Part shown: piece by piece, positions 16,767 to 27,656 of the stretch | How positions within the stretch are numbered: the stretch's first letter is position 1 | Layout of the letters: every line of letters starts with the position of its first letter | Assembly (NCBI GenBank): GCA_024231905.1 | Contig: JAAEQC010000218.1 | Span: 62,001-126,000, forward strand | DNA: 64,000 bases | Source of the DNA: a bacterium | Lineage (GTDB): Bacteria; Krumholzibacteriota; Krumholzibacteriia; LZORAL124-64-63 | Reading direction: 5' to 3' | The notes under the pieces: generated by a model | Database searches by the model: none | Told to the model about the DNA's origin: nothing | Seen by the model: the letters and a program-made list of their open reading frames with translations, nothing else | Position numbers and translations under genes: made by a program

Positions 16767-19166
16767 TCAGCCGCGTTTCCGGGGTTTGGCCGCGGCCGCG
16801 CGGCGGCGACGTCCGGGTTTAGGCGCCAGGGCCAGGGCCAGGACCTCATCCATGTTCTCCACCAGGTGGACCTCCAGCTTGCGGCGCACCTCCGGAGCGA
16901 GTTCCCGGTACTCCTTCTCGTTCTCCTTGGGGATCACCAGATGCGACACCCCGGCGCGCAGAGCGGCCACGGCCTTTTCGGGCAGGCCGCCGATGGGCAA
17001 CACCTTGCCCCGGAGGGTGACTTCGCCGGTCATGGCCACGTCCGTGCGCACGGGCACGTCTCGCAGCAGGGAAACGATGGCCGTGGCCATGACGACTCCC
17101 GCGCTAGGGCCGTCCTTGGGGATGGCCCCTTCGGGCACGTGGATGTGGATCTGGTTGTCCTTGAACCACTTGCCGGACATCTCGCTGCACAGGCCCCGGG
17201 CGTAGCTGAGGGCCGTCTCCGCCGACTCCTTCATGACGTCCTTGAGGTTGCCGGTGATGGTGACCTTGCCGCCCGTTCCCGGCACCGACCGCACCTCCAC
17301 CTCCAGGATCTCGCCGCCGGCCATGGTCCAGGCCAGACCGATCACGACACCCACTTCCGGTTCCCGGTCCACGCTCTGGCGCCGGAAGCGTGGGATGCCC
17401 AGGTACTTCTGCACCGTGCGCGCCGTGACGGCGCCGGGGAAGTCGCCCGTGTCGGCGCGATGCTTGGCCACCTTGCGGCAGATGCCGGCGATCTCCCGTT
17501 CCAGGTTGCGGACCCCGGCCTCGCGCGTGTAGCCGTCGATGATGGTCTGGAAGGCGCTGCGTTTGAAGCCGCCATCCCACTTCTTCAGGCCGTGGCGCTT
17601 GATCTGGCGCGGCGCCAGGAAGCGGTCGGCGATGGCCAGTTTCTCGTGCTCCAGGTAACCCGGCAGCCGGATGATCTCCATGCGGTCCTCGAGGGCCGGC
17701 GGGATGGTGTGCAGGCTGTTGGCGGTGGTGATGAACATGACGTTCGAGAGGTCGAACTCCACCTCCAGATAGTGGTCGCTGAAAGCCGCGTTCTGCTCGG
17801 GGTCGAGCACCTCCAGCAGCGCCGACGACGGGTCGCCGCGGAAGTCCGAACCCATCTTGTCGATCTCGTCCAGCAGGAAGACCGGGTTGCTGGTGCCCGC
17901 CTTGCGGAGGGACTCGATGACCCGGCCGGGCTTGGAGCCGATGTAGGTGCGCCGGTGGCCGCGGATCTCCGCCTCGTCGCGCACACCGCCCAGGGAGATG
18001 CGCACGAACTTGCGGTTCATGCTCTCGGCGATGCTGCGGCCCAGGCTCGTCTTGCCCACGCCCGGGGGGCCCACCAGACAGAGGATCGTCCCCTGCATGC
18101 GCTTGGTGAGCTTGTAGACGGCCAGGAATTCGAGGATCCGTTCCTTGACCTTGTTCAGCCCGTAATGGTCCGCGTCCAGATGGTCCTTCACCTTGCGGGT
18201 GTCGATGCGGTCGCGGGACTTCTTCTTCCAGGGTAGGGCCAGCAGGGTGTCCAGGTAGTTGCGCACCACCGTGGCTTCCGGGCTCATGGGCGACATACGC
18301 TCCAGCCGCGCCACCTCCCGCCGGGCCACCTCCAGCGCCTCGGCCGAGAGGTCGCTCTTCTCCAGGCGCTCGGCGTACTCCTCGATCTCCGAATCCTCGT
18401 CGGCGGTGTAGCCCAGCTCCTTGCGGATGGCCCGCAACTGCTCGTTGAGGTAGAACTCCCGCTGGTTGCGGTGGACCTGGGTCTGGACCTCCGAATCGAT
18501 GCGCTGCTCGATCTCCAGGATCTCCAGCTCGCTGGCCAGGACCTGGTTGATGCGGTGCAGGCGCCGGGCCAGGCTGGGCTCCTCCAGCAATTCCTGCTTC
18601 AGGGGGACCTTGCCGACGATGTAGGCGCTGATGGAGTCGGTGATGCGGGCAATGTCGTCCATGCCGAGAACCGACATGAGCACCTCGTCCGGCAGCCGCT
18701 TGTTCAGGCGCACGTACTCCTTGAAGCGTTCCTTGATGGAACGGCTCAGGGCCTCGGCCTCGGTGCCGGTGGCGCCCTCCTCGGCCATCGGGCGCATGAC
18801 CGCCACCAGGTGGTCGTCGGCGTCGGCGATCTCGTCCACGTGGACCCGCGCCACGCCCTCCACGAGCACCTTGAGGGTCTCGTCGGGGGTGCGGATGATC
18901 TGCAGCACCTTGATGACGGTGCCCACGGCGTGGAGGTCCTCGGCCGCGGGCTCTTCGGTCTCCGGCGCGCGCTGGGCCAGGACGCAGAGATTTTTCTCCC
19001 GCTCCATGGCCGCTTCAACCGCGGCCACGGAAGCCGGCCGGCCCACCAGCAGGGGGGTGACCATGGACGGGAACACGACTACGTCGCGCAGGGGCAGCAG
19101 CGGCAGACGGCTCGACACGATGGCCTCGCCTCCGCCCGGGGTGGTCACGTTGAAAGAGTCGCTCAT
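16767..19166 (-). CDS. lon: ATP-dependent protease Lon
   Basis: ATG 19166 with GGAG upstream gives 799 residues, the usual size for bacterial LonA. The N-terminal substrate domain ([24 protein letters not shown]) is followed by a coiled region, then the AAA+ module with Walker [12 protein letters not shown], Walker [11 protein letters not shown] and the pore segment. The protease domain contains the Ser-Lys dyad Ser688 (KDGPSAGVV) and Lys731 ([13 protein letters not shown]), with the 43-residue spacing seen in E. coli. It degrades misfolded and regulatory proteins in the cytosol. It lies downstream of clpX and upstream of engB, as in many Gram-negative bacteria. Confidence 0.98.
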   Translation of the reverse strand: MSDSFNVTTPGGGEAIVSSRLPLLPLRDVVVFPSMVTPLLVGRPASVAAVEAAMEREKNLCVLAQRAPETEEPAAEDLHAVGTVIKVLQIIRTPDETLKVLVEGVARVHVDEIADADDHLVAVMRPMAEEGATGTEAEALSRSIKERFKEYVRLNKRLPDEVLMSVLGMDDIARITDSISAYIVGKVPLKQELLEEPSLARRLHRINQVLASELEILEIEQRIDSEVQTQVHRNQREFYLNEQLRAIRKELGYTADEDSEIEEYAERLEKSDLSAEALEVARREVARLERMSPMSPEATVVRNYLDTLLALPWKKKSRDRIDTRKVKDHLDADHYGLNKVKERILEFLAVYKLTKRMQGTILCLVGPPGVGKTSLGRSIAESMNRKFVRISLGGVRDEAEIRGHRRTYIGSKPGRVIESLRKAGTSNPVFLLDEIDKMGSDFRGDPSSALLEVLDPEQNAAFSDHYLEVEFDLSNVMFITTANSLHTIPPALEDRMEIIRLPGYLEHEKLAIADRFLAPRQIKRHGLKKWDGGFKRSAFQTIIDGYTREAGVRNLEREIAGICRKVAKHRADTGDFPGAVTARTVQKYLGIPRFRRQSVDREPEVGVVIGLAWTMAGGEILEVEVRSVPGTGGKVTITGNLKDVMKESAETALSYARGLCSEMSGKWFKDNQIHIHVPEGAIPKDGPSAGVVMATAIVSLLRDVPVRTDVAMTGEVTLRGKVLPIGGLPEKAVAALRAGVSHLVIPKENEKEYRELAPEVRRKLEVHLVENMDEVLALALAPKPGRRRRAAAAKPRKRG

Positions 19167-19258
19167 CGTTCTCCGGGGGCCGCGGGCCACGCAGGGACGC
19201 CCGCGGTCGTCGTCACGACGGCGGGCGGCACCGGTTCCGGTCGCGGCAGGCTAGGGAA

Positions 19259-20521
<1,263 letters not shown>

Positions 20522-20557
20522 GCCGCCTCCGCGGGTCTTCCGCCCACCTCTGCCGTA

Positions 20558-21169
20558 CTACTTCTTCTTCGTCTCGGGCGCGTCGATCTCGGTCCGGCTC
20601 TCGATGACCTTGTCGACGATGCCGTAGGTCAGGGCCTCTTCCGCGGACATGAAGAAGTCGCGGTCGCTGTCCTCGGCTATCTTCTCCAGGGTCTGTCCCG
20701 TGTGCTTGGCCAGGATGCCGTAGAGCTTGTCACGGACGGAGAGGATTTCCTTCGTGTAGATCTCCAACATGCTGGCCTGGCCCTGGCTGCCGCCGAGAGG
20801 CTGATGGATCATGACCCGTGAGTTCATCAGGGCCGACCGTTTGCCGTCCGCACCGGCCGCCAGGAGCACCGCTCCCATGCTTGCAGCCTGGCCCATGCAG
20901 ATCGTCACCACGTCATTGGTAATGTACTGCATGGTGTCATAGATGGCCAGACCGGCGGTCACGCTGCCGCCCGGGCTGTTCACGTACAGGTAGATGTCCC
21001 TTTCCGGGTCCTCCGCCTGCAGGAAGAGCATCTGGGCGATGACCAGATTGGCGATGTTGTCGTCCACGGGGGACCCGAGGAAGACGATCCGGTCCTTGAG
21101 CAACCGGGAGTAGATGTCATAGGCGCGTTCGCCGTGGCTTGTCTGATCGACGACGACTGGGACCAGCAT
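20558..21169 (-). CDS. clpP: ATP-dependent Clp protease proteolytic subunit ClpP
   Basis: The 203-aa serine peptidase forms the double heptamer partnered by ClpX. AGGAG lies seven bases before ATG 21169. The catalytic Ser97 sits in [11 protein letters not shown] and His122 in [11 protein letters not shown]; the family segments [12 protein letters not shown] and [17 protein letters not shown] are intact. It starts four bases after the stop of tig, consistent with tight coupling in the tig-clpP-clpX-lon operon. Confidence 0.98.
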   Translation of the reverse strand: MLVPVVVDQTSHGERAYDIYSRLLKDRIVFLGSPVDDNIANLVIAQMLFLQAEDPERDIYLYVNSPGGSVTAGLAIYDTMQYITNDVVTICMGQAASMGAVLLAAGADGKRSALMNSRVMIHQPLGGSQGQASMLEIYTKEILSVRDKLYGILAKHTGQTLEKIAEDSDRDFFMSAEEALTYGIVDKVIESRTEIDAPETKKK

Positions 21170-21173
21170 TGGG

Positions 21174-22517
21174 TCACTCCTTGTCCTTCAAAACGTCCGT
21201 GTCGGCGGGCACCTGTTCGACCTCCGCTCGCGAGAGCAGGAAGTCGTAGGTGCGGCGTTCCAGCAGGTCGTATTCGATCCGCTCCATCTCGTCGCCACTC
21301 TTGACGAATTCCCGGAAGCGGTCAACCTCGAACCCGTGCTCCCCCGCCATCTCCCCGATCCGCTCATCGACATCCTCGGGGCGGACCTTGATGTCTTCCT
21401 GCTTGCGCACCGCTTCCATGAGGAGCATGGCCGCCAGGGACTTCTCGGCGTGGGGCCGGCCGTCGGTCCGGTACTGTTCGATCTGCTCCGGACCCGGCTC
21501 GGTGCCGGTCTGCTGGGCCTGGCGCCGCTTCATCTCTTCGATCCCCTGGTCCAGGTACTTCTCGACCATGGACGGTGGCAGGGGAACGTCGTTGCGTGCG
21601 ACGAGTTCCGTGATCAGCTGCTGGTCCACCTCGGACGCGACCCTGCGTCCTGCTTCCTTCTCCAGGTCCTGGCGGATGTCGGTCCGCAACTCGAGCATGG
21701 TCTTGCCCTCGGCCACCTGGGTGGCGAAGGCGTCGTCCGCCTCCGGCAGCACCTTCGTGGCCACTTCCTTGATCACGCAGTGGAAGGTGATGGTCTGTCC
21801 CCGAAGCTTCTCGTTGGGGTGCTCGGCCGGGTAGGCCACCTCCACGTCGCGCTCGTCGCCGGCACCGGCACCCGTCAGCTCGGCGTTGAAGGCGGGCATG
21901 TTCGTCTCTGCGCCGAGCACGAACTGCTCCCCCTCGATGGTCTTCGGTTCCTCATCCTCTTCCCCCAGCTTGCCGGGTGTCAGGTCCAGGGTGATGCGGT
22001 CACCATCGGCCGCGGCCCGGTCCACCTGGTCGAAGACGGCACGGCTCTCGCGCAGCCGGTCCATGAACTCCTCCACCTCGGCGTCGTCCACGACGGCCTC
22101 GCGCTGCTTGACCGGCAGGCCTTCGTAACCCTGGACCTCGATCTCCGGCTTGACCTCCACCGAGAGGTCGAAGCTCAGGGGACCCTCGTCCTCGAACTTG
22201 AAGTTGGCGAGGGAGGGATCGGTCAGGGGCTGGAGGCGGTGCTCCACCAGGGCTGTCATCCAGACCTTCGGGACAAGGGCCTCGATAGTCTCGGCCCGCA
22301 GGAGGTCGCCCATTTCCCGTTCGACGACCGCCTTGGGCGTGCGCCCCTTGCGGAAGCCCGGCTTCTGGTGGCCCTTGACGGCCTTGCGCAGACGGCCGGC
22401 GTATTCCTGGTCGTACACCTCGCGGTCCACTTCCGCCTTGATGACGCGGAGGCAGGGCGCGGGGGACTCGACGGTGGTGCGGATGGGACCGCTCGGCTGC
22501 TGGGTGTTCTCGGACAT
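21174..22517 (-). CDS. tig: Trigger factor (ribosome-associated chaperone)
   Basis: ATG 22517 with GAGG upstream gives 447 residues; the open frame upstream runs through the tRNA and is not coding. The N-terminal ribosome-binding domain carries the signature-like segment [13 protein letters not shown] (compare GFRxGxxP). A PPIase FKBP-type domain (~165-255) includes [20 protein letters not shown] and a long helical C-terminal arm follows. It binds nascent chains at the exit tunnel. The order tRNA-Leu, tig, clpP, clpX, lon is conserved across many bacteria. Confidence 0.96.
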   Translation of the reverse strand: MSENTQQPSGPIRTTVESPAPCLRVIKAEVDREVYDQEYAGRLRKAVKGHQKPGFRKGRTPKAVVEREMGDLLRAETIEALVPKVWMTALVEHRLQPLTDPSLANFKFEDEGPLSFDLSVEVKPEIEVQGYEGLPVKQREAVVDDAEVEEFMDRLRESRAVFDQVDRAAADGDRITLDLTPGKLGEEDEEPKTIEGEQFVLGAETNMPAFNAELTGAGAGDERDVEVAYPAEHPNEKLRGQTITFHCVIKEVATKVLPEADDAFATQVAEGKTMLELRTDIRQDLEKEAGRRVASEVDQQLITELVARNDVPLPPSMVEKYLDQGIEEMKRRQAQQTGTEPGPEQIEQYRTDGRPHAEKSLAAMLLMEAVRKQEDIKVRPEDVDERIGEMAGEHGFEVDRFREFVKSGDEMERIEYDLLERRTYDFLLSRAEVEQVPADTDVLKDKE

Positions 22518-22574
22518 GGGTCCTCGTTCCTGGAAATGGGAAGCCGGCGGCCGGCGCCGCAGCTTCGATGTCAA

Positions 22575-22659
22575 TGGTGCGAGAGGGGGGACTCGAACCC
22601 CCACGGGTTTCCCCACAGGAACCTAAATCCTGCGCGTCTGCCAGTTCCGCCACTCTCGC
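22575..22659 (-). tRNA. tRNA-Leu (anticodon TAG)
   Basis: Minus-strand 5' GCGAGAG pairs with CTCTCGC, followed by discriminator A and an encoded CCA. The anticodon loop TTTAGGT within GCAGGA/TCCTGT reads TAG, for CUN leucine codons. A long variable arm (TGGGGAAACCCG region) and total length of 85 bases mark a class II tRNA. It sits 57 bases upstream of tig on the same strand. Confidence 0.95.
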
Positions 22660-22768
22660 GCACGACACGCGGGCCGCATCCGGGGAAGCTCGCCCGGCGG
22701 CCCGCTGTCAGGTCGGCGCCAATATAGCAACGGCCCGGAAACGGGTCAAGAAGGCCGGATTTTAGCGT

Positions 22769-24142
22769 TTACTGGAGTTTCCGATAGATGGTGCGCGAAG
22801 CGATGCCCAGGATGTTCGCCGCGGTCTCCTTATCCCCGCCGGTGCTCTCGAGCGTGGCGGTGATGAGCTGCATTTCCGCGTCACGCAGGGTGGTGCCCAC
22901 GGGGATGTTCACGGCGTCGAAACGCTGGCGCCCGGAGGCCACAGAACGCGGTAACGCCTCCACGCCCACCGTGTCCTCGCGTCCCAGGACGACGGCCCGC
23001 TCCACGGCGTTCTCCAGCTCGCGCACGTTGCCGGGCCAGGCATAGTTGGCCAGGACCTCCATGGCCTCCCGCGTGAACCCCTGCAGATTCTTGCCGTTCT
23101 TGGCGTTGTACTTCTGCAGGAAGAAGTCCGTGAGCAGCACCACGTCCTCGCCCCGGTGCCGGAGCGCCGGCAACTCGACGTTGATGACGTTCAGGCGGTA
23201 GAAGAGATCCTCGCGGAAGGTGCCCTCCTCGACCATGGTCTCCAGGTCGGCATTGGTGGCCGCCACGATGCGCACGTCCACGGGGATGGCTTCGTGGCCG
23301 CCCAGGCGTTCGATGACGTTCTCCTGGAGCACTCGCAGCAGCTTGACCTGGGTGGCCGGCGACATCTCCCCCACCTCGTCCAGGAAGAGGGTGCCGTCGT
23401 GGGCCGCCTCGAAACGGCCCGTGCGCCGGGTGGTCGCCCCGGTGAACGCGCCCTTCTCGTAGCCGAAGAGTTCGGCTTCCAGGAGGGTTTCCGGCAGGGC
23501 GGCGCAGCTGATGCGGACCATGGACCGGTCGGCACGATCGCTCCAGCGATGGATGGCCGAGGCGAAGACCTCCTTGCCCGTGCCGCTCTCCCCGGTCAGC
23601 AGGATGGTGGCGCTGCTGTCGGCCACCTGGCGGGCGGTGGCCAGGGTCTGCCTCATGATGGTGCTGCTGCCGATGATGTCCTGGTCCGCCTGCATCTCCT
23701 GCAGCCGCTCCCGCAACCGCTGGTTCTCGGTCCTGAGATGCTGCTTCTCCAGAGCCTTGCGCACGACGTTCAGGGTGGTGGTGGTGGAGAAGGGTTTCTC
23801 GATGAAATCGTAGGCCCCCTGCTTCATGGCGTCCACGGCCACCTCGATGGTGCCGTGGCCGGTGATGATCACGAATTCGGTGTGGGGCGAGACCACCCGG
23901 CTGGCCTTGAGGAGCTCGACACCGCCCATGCGCGGCATCTGCAGATCCGAGAGCACCAGGTGGATCTCCCTCTCCCTCAGGATGGCCAGACCCTCGTCCC
24001 CGTTGCCCGCCGTGTGGACTTCGTAGCCGTTGCGCGCCAGGAGCTTGCCCAGGGCGCGGCAAAGTTCCGGCTCGTCGTCCACCACCAGGATCGTCGCGTC
24101 CGGAGCGGTGGTTCCTTCTGCGGCGCGCGTGGGTTCAGCCAT
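22769..24142 (-). CDS. Sigma-54-dependent response regulator (NtrC/ZraR type)
   Basis: The 457-aa regulator has three domains: a receiver (~15-130) with phosphoacceptor Asp66 in LVLSDLQMPRMGG; a sigma-54 AAA+ domain (~150-375) with Walker A GESGTGKEVFA, the sigma-54 contact loop GAFTGA and LFLDEVGEMS; and a C-terminal Fis-type helix-turn-helix ending TAANILGIASRTIYRKLQ. It activates sigma-54 promoters when phosphorylated. AAAGGA precedes the ATG. No cognate kinase is adjacent; the hybrid kinase at 32489 is the nearest. It is divergent from a receiver-Hpt gene at 24319. Confidence 0.94.
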   Translation of the reverse strand: MAEPTRAAEGTTAPDATILVVDDEPELCRALGKLLARNGYEVHTAGNGDEGLAILREREIHLVLSDLQMPRMGGVELLKASRVVSPHTEFVIITGHGTIEVAVDAMKQGAYDFIEKPFSTTTTLNVVRKALEKQHLRTENQRLRERLQEMQADQDIIGSSTIMRQTLATARQVADSSATILLTGESGTGKEVFASAIHRWSDRADRSMVRISCAALPETLLEAELFGYEKGAFTGATTRRTGRFEAAHDGTLFLDEVGEMSPATQVKLLRVLQENVIERLGGHEAIPVDVRIVAATNADLETMVEEGTFREDLFYRLNVINVELPALRHRGEDVVLLTDFFLQKYNAKNGKNLQGFTREAMEVLANYAWPGNVRELENAVERAVVLGREDTVGVEALPRSVASGRQRFDAVNIPVGTTLRDAEMQLITATLESTGGDKETAANILGIASRTIYRKLQ

Positions 24143-24318
24143 GACCGTCCTTTCGGGGATTCGATTCTCGCCCTGGCGGACAATTTGTCGACGATTTGAC
24201 GAAATGTCAACAGATGGATGGACGACGGGGTCAATGGGCGGCCGATCCGGCCGATCATCGGGGAGGGCGCCGGTGGGCCATACCGGCCCAGACGCCCCCG
24301 ATAGTCGTGCCCCTGCTC

Positions 24319-25098
24319 ATGGACATGCCCCTGCCGTCGATCTGCCTGGCCGGTCGCCGGATCCTCGTGGTCGACGACGATCCCGTGTGTCGGGATCTGA
24401 CCGCCGGCATCCTGCGCGACGCCGGTGCGGCGGTGGAACTGGCCAACGACGGCCGTTCGGCAGTGCTGGCGGTGGCCGCCGGCGCGCCGGACCTGGTGGT
24501 CACGGATCTGGACATGCCGGGCGTGGACGGCCTGGCCGCCGCGGGTATCGTCCGTTGGGATCTGGGCCTGGCCGACCTGCCCATCATCGCCGTCTCGGCG
24601 GGCCTGCCCTCCCCCGCGGACCTGCTGGCCACGGGCGTGAACGCCTGCCTGGGCAAACCCGTCAGCGAAAGCGATCTGCTGGCAGCCACAGCCAACTGTC
24701 TCGAGCCGGGCCTGGCCACGCCCTTTGGCTCAGTTCCGGCCGGCGGCGGGGCGGACTTCGACGCCAAGAACGCCCAGGAACGCATGGGCGGCCGGAAAGA
24801 ACTTCTGCGACGCATGGTGGGAGTCTTCACGCGAGAACACGGGGATACCGGGCGGCGGCTCGACACGGCCCTGGCCGGTGGCGAACTGGCCGGGGCACGA
24901 CGGATCTGCCACGCCCTGCGGGGCACGGGCGCCAGCCTGGGCGCCCGGCGTCTGCAGTCGGCGGCAGCGGCCTGCGAGGAGATCCTCGCCGTAGGCCGGC
25001 AGCCGGACGCAGCGCTGGTCACGGAATTGCACCGGGCCCTGGCGACCGCCTTGGCCGCCATGGCCGCGTGGTCCGCGGCCGCGCCCGCCTCATCCTGA
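24319..25098 (+). CDS. Receiver-Hpt phosphorelay protein
   Basis: From ATG 24319 the 259-aa protein has a receiver domain (~13-130) with acidic pocket VVDDDP and Asp63 in VVTDLDMPGVDG, then a C-terminal Hpt helix bundle with His198 in ICHALRGTGASLGA, the HxLxGxxxxxGA pattern of phosphotransfer domains. Such proteins relay phosphate between kinases and regulators. No DNA-binding or kinase domain is present. The start is uncertain because the frame stays open to 24196 and no clear ribosome site is seen. Its stop abuts the stop of the convergent CoA-transferase gene with no bases between. Confidence 0.8.
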   Translation: MDMPLPSICLAGRRILVVDDDPVCRDLTAGILRDAGAAVELANDGRSAVLAVAAGAPDLVVTDLDMPGVDGLAAAGIVRWDLGLADLPIIAVSAGLPSPADLLATGVNACLGKPVSESDLLAATANCLEPGLATPFGSVPAGGGADFDAKNAQERMGGRKELLRRMVGVFTREHGDTGRRLDTALAGGELAGARRICHALRGTGASLGARRLQSAAAACEEILAVGRQPDAALVTELHRALATALAAMAAWSAAAPASS

Positions 25099-26424
25099 TC
25101 AGCCGACTCCGCCTCCGGGGAAGAGCTTGCCGAAGAGCCCGCGGCGGTTGGCCGTCTCCAGCAGGGAATCCCGGTAGTTCGGATGGGCGATGCCGATGAG
25201 CGCTTCGGCGCGCTGCCGCACGTTGCGGCCCAGCATGTGGGCGACGCCGTATTCGGTGATCACAGCGTGCACGTCGGCCCGGGTCAGGACCACGCCCGCT
25301 CCCGCATCCAGGTTGGCCACGATCCGCGACACCTTGCCGTCGGAGGTCGTCGAAGGCAGGGCGATGATGGGCAGTCCGCCCTTGCTCATGGCGGTGCCGC
25401 GCATGAAGTCCGCCTGGCCGCCGAATCCGCTGTAGATCCGCTCGCCCACCGAGTCGGAACACACCTGGCCGGTGAGATCCACCTGGATGGCGGAATTCAC
25501 GGCCACCATGTTGTCGTTGCGGGCGATGTTCACCGGATGGTTGACGTAGTCGGTGGGGTGGAATTCGACCATGGCGTTGTCGTGGGCGAAGTCGTACACC
25601 TCGCGCGTTCCCATGATGAATCCCGCGACGACCTTGCCCGGGTGGAAGTTCTTGCGCTCGCCGGTGACGACGCCGTTTTCCACCAGGCCGGGCAGGGCTT
25701 CGGTGAACATCTCCGTGTGCACGCCCAGGTCACGGCGATCGTCCAGGTGGCCCAGCACGGCGTTGGGAATGGTGCCCAGACCCAGCTGGAGACAGGCCCC
25801 GTCCTCGATGAGCTCGGCGATATGGGCACCGATGCGCTGGTCCACCTCGCTGGGGGGCTCGGGCCGGAACTCGTCCAGGTCCCGGTCGGTCTCCACGAAA
25901 GCGTCGATCTTGCTCACGTGGATGAAGCTGTCGCCCAGGGTGCGCGGCATGCGCCGGTTCACCTCGGCCACGATGGCGCCGGCGGCCAGGGCCGCAGGCT
26001 TCGTCACGCCCACCTCGATGCCGAAGCTGCAGAAGCCGTGCTCGTCCGGAGGACTGACGACGATGAGCGCGTGATCCAGGGGAATGGCCCCGCGGTTGAA
26101 CAGGCGCGGCATCTCATGCAGGTGGACCGGCACGTAGTCGGCGCGGCCCTCGTTCACAGCGTCGCGGGTGTTGGCCCCCACGAAGCAGTCGTTGCAGCGG
26201 AAGTGGCCCTTCATGTCGGGGCCGATGTAGGGCGCGTCGCCCAGGGTGAGGTGGTGGATGATCCCCACGTCCTGGAGCTCCTCCGCGCGGGCGGTCAGGG
26301 CCTCGATGAGCCCGTGCGGGGCGGCGCAGCCGGACCCCACGTAGACGTTCTGCCCGCTGGCAACCCCACCCACGGCGTCGGCCGCCGAGCACAAGCGATC
26401 GCGGTAGGTCTCGAGCCAGCTCAC
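25099..26424 (-). CDS. Acetyl-CoA hydrolase / 4-hydroxybutyrate CoA-transferase family protein
   Basis: A GTG start at 26424 overlaps the alanine dehydrogenase stop (GTGA) and is preceded by GGGAGGAA. The 441-aa protein has the class I CoA-transferase features: GSGCAAPHGL near the N-terminus, LQLGLGTIPNAVL, the region VGERIYSGFGGQADFMRG, which holds family-typical residues, and ITEYGVAHMLGRN near the C-terminus. It moves CoA between acetyl-CoA and a carboxylate or hydrolyses acetyl-CoA; the true acceptor is unclear. Translational coupling to alanine dehydrogenase suggests a shared amino-acid fermentation or acyl-CoA recycling role. Confidence 0.88.
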   Translation of the reverse strand: MSWLETYRDRLCSAADAVGGVASGQNVYVGSGCAAPHGLIEALTARAEELQDVGIIHHLTLGDAPYIGPDMKGHFRCNDCFVGANTRDAVNEGRADYVPVHLHEMPRLFNRGAIPLDHALIVVSPPDEHGFCSFGIEVGVTKPAALAAGAIVAEVNRRMPRTLGDSFIHVSKIDAFVETDRDLDEFRPEPPSEVDQRIGAHIAELIEDGACLQLGLGTIPNAVLGHLDDRRDLGVHTEMFTEALPGLVENGVVTGERKNFHPGKVVAGFIMGTREVYDFAHDNAMVEFHPTDYVNHPVNIARNDNMVAVNSAIQVDLTGQVCSDSVGERIYSGFGGQADFMRGTAMSKGGLPIIALPSTTSDGKVSRIVANLDAGAGVVLTRADVHAVITEYGVAHMLGRNVRQRAEALIGIAHPNYRDSLLETANRRGLFGKLFPGGGVG

Positions 26425-27545
26425 AGCGTTCCTCCCCCGTTGCCGGGATCCTCGACGATGCCCGTGCGCAGGGAGCGCAGGGCCGGGTGCACGATCTCGC
26501 CCGCGTGGACATTCACGCCCTTGCGCAGCCCGGGGTCGGCCGTAACGGCGGCGGCATAGCCGTGCTCGGCCAGGGCCGCCACGTGGGGCAGAAGGACGTT
26601 GGCCGTGGCGTAGGTGGCTGATCGGGCCACCAGGCTCGGCAGGTTGGGCACGCAATAGTGGGTAATGCCTTCCACCACGTAGGTGGGGTCGGACAAGCGC
26701 GTGGGGCGGCTCGTCTCAAAACAGCCGCCCTGGTCCACGGAGATGTCGATGAGCAGGCTCCGGTCCCGCATCGAGCCGACCATCTCGCGGGTCACCAGAT
26801 GGGGCGTGCGTGCGCCGGGGATGAGCACCGCGCCCACCACCACGTCCGCGTAGGCCAGGGTCTTACGCAGGGTGGCCTCGGTGGCCAGGAAGGTGGTCAC
26901 GCTGCCGCCGGAGGACCAGTCCACTTCGCTGAGGCGCTCGAAGTCGCTGTCCAGGAGGGTGACCCGGGCGCCCGCGCCCAGGCAGGCTCGCACCGCGTGA
27001 CGGCCCACGGTGCCGGCGCCCACAACCACGACCTCGGCCGGCGGCACCGCCGGGGCGCCGCCCAACAGGATGCCCGGACCGCCGTGGTCGGTCTGGAGGT
27101 AGCGCGCGGCGATCTGCGGCACCATGCGGCCGGCGATCTGGGACAGGGGAACCAGCACGGGCAAGCGCCCGTGCTCGTCCTCGATGGTCGTCACGTCGAT
27201 GGCCGTGCAGCCGCGTTCCAGCAGGATGTCCACCTGGCGCGCGTCAGCAGCGGCCAGATGGAGGGTCGAGACCACGATCTGTTCCGACCGCAGGAAATCG
27301 AACTGTTCCGGCGCCAGGGGACCGACCTTCACCACCAGGTCGGTACGCCCCCACAGTTCCTCGGGCCCGTGCAGGATGCGTGCTCCGGCGTCGGCGTACT
27401 GATCGTCGGTGAAGCCGGCGCCCGTGCCCGCTTTCCGCTCGACGCACACGTCGATGCCCCGTTCGACCAGGGTGCGGACCGCCCGCGGCGGCAACCCGAC
27501 CCGGAACTCGTCGCGCGAACTGGCGCGCGGCAGACCGACGATCAT
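26421..27545 (-). CDS. ald: Alanine dehydrogenase
   Basis: The 374-aa enzyme interconverts L-alanine with pyruvate and ammonia using NAD. The pyruvate-binding N-terminal region has RVGLPPRAVRTLVERG, VERKAGTGAGFTDDQYADAGA and DLVVKVGPL; the NAD-binding motif is VVVVGAGTVGRHAVRACLGAGARVTLLD. DISVDQGGCFETSRPT and HYCVPNLPSLVARSAT are strongly conserved in Ald. It is the first gene of a two-gene unit with the CoA-transferase, about 110 bases after the ferredoxin oxidoreductase operon. It could supply pyruvate and NADH during amino-acid oxidation. Confidence 0.95.
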   Translation of the reverse strand: MIVGLPRASSRDEFRVGLPPRAVRTLVERGIDVCVERKAGTGAGFTDDQYADAGARILHGPEELWGRTDLVVKVGPLAPEQFDFLRSEQIVVSTLHLAAADARQVDILLERGCTAIDVTTIEDEHGRLPVLVPLSQIAGRMVPQIAARYLQTDHGGPGILLGGAPAVPPAEVVVVGAGTVGRHAVRACLGAGARVTLLDSDFERLSEVDWSSGGSVTTFLATEATLRKTLAYADVVVGAVLIPGARTPHLVTREMVGSMRDRSLLIDISVDQGGCFETSRPTRLSDPTYVVEGITHYCVPNLPSLVARSATYATANVLLPHVAALAEHGYAAAVTADPGLRKGVNVHAGEIVHPALRSLRTGIVEDPGNGGGTL

Positions 27546-27591
27546 CTCCGAACCCCTTTCACCCCGGATACCCGGTTCATGGATGCAGGAA

Positions 27592-27623
27592 GGGCCGGCC
27601 CGCGACCCGTCGCAGACCGGCCC
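27592..27623 (-). terminator. Possible terminator or attenuator after the ferredoxin oxidoreductase operon
   Basis: Between korB-like and ald (27546-27656) a long imperfect hairpin forms from GGGCCGG (27592-27598) with CCGGCCC (27617-27623) and an inner GCGAC/GTCGC stem. On the minus strand it is followed by TTCCTGC only, so the U-tract is poor. It may only reduce readthrough into ald. Confidence 0.4.
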
Positions 27624-27656
27624 CGTTCAGCGGGCCGCCACCGAGGGCGGTCCCCT

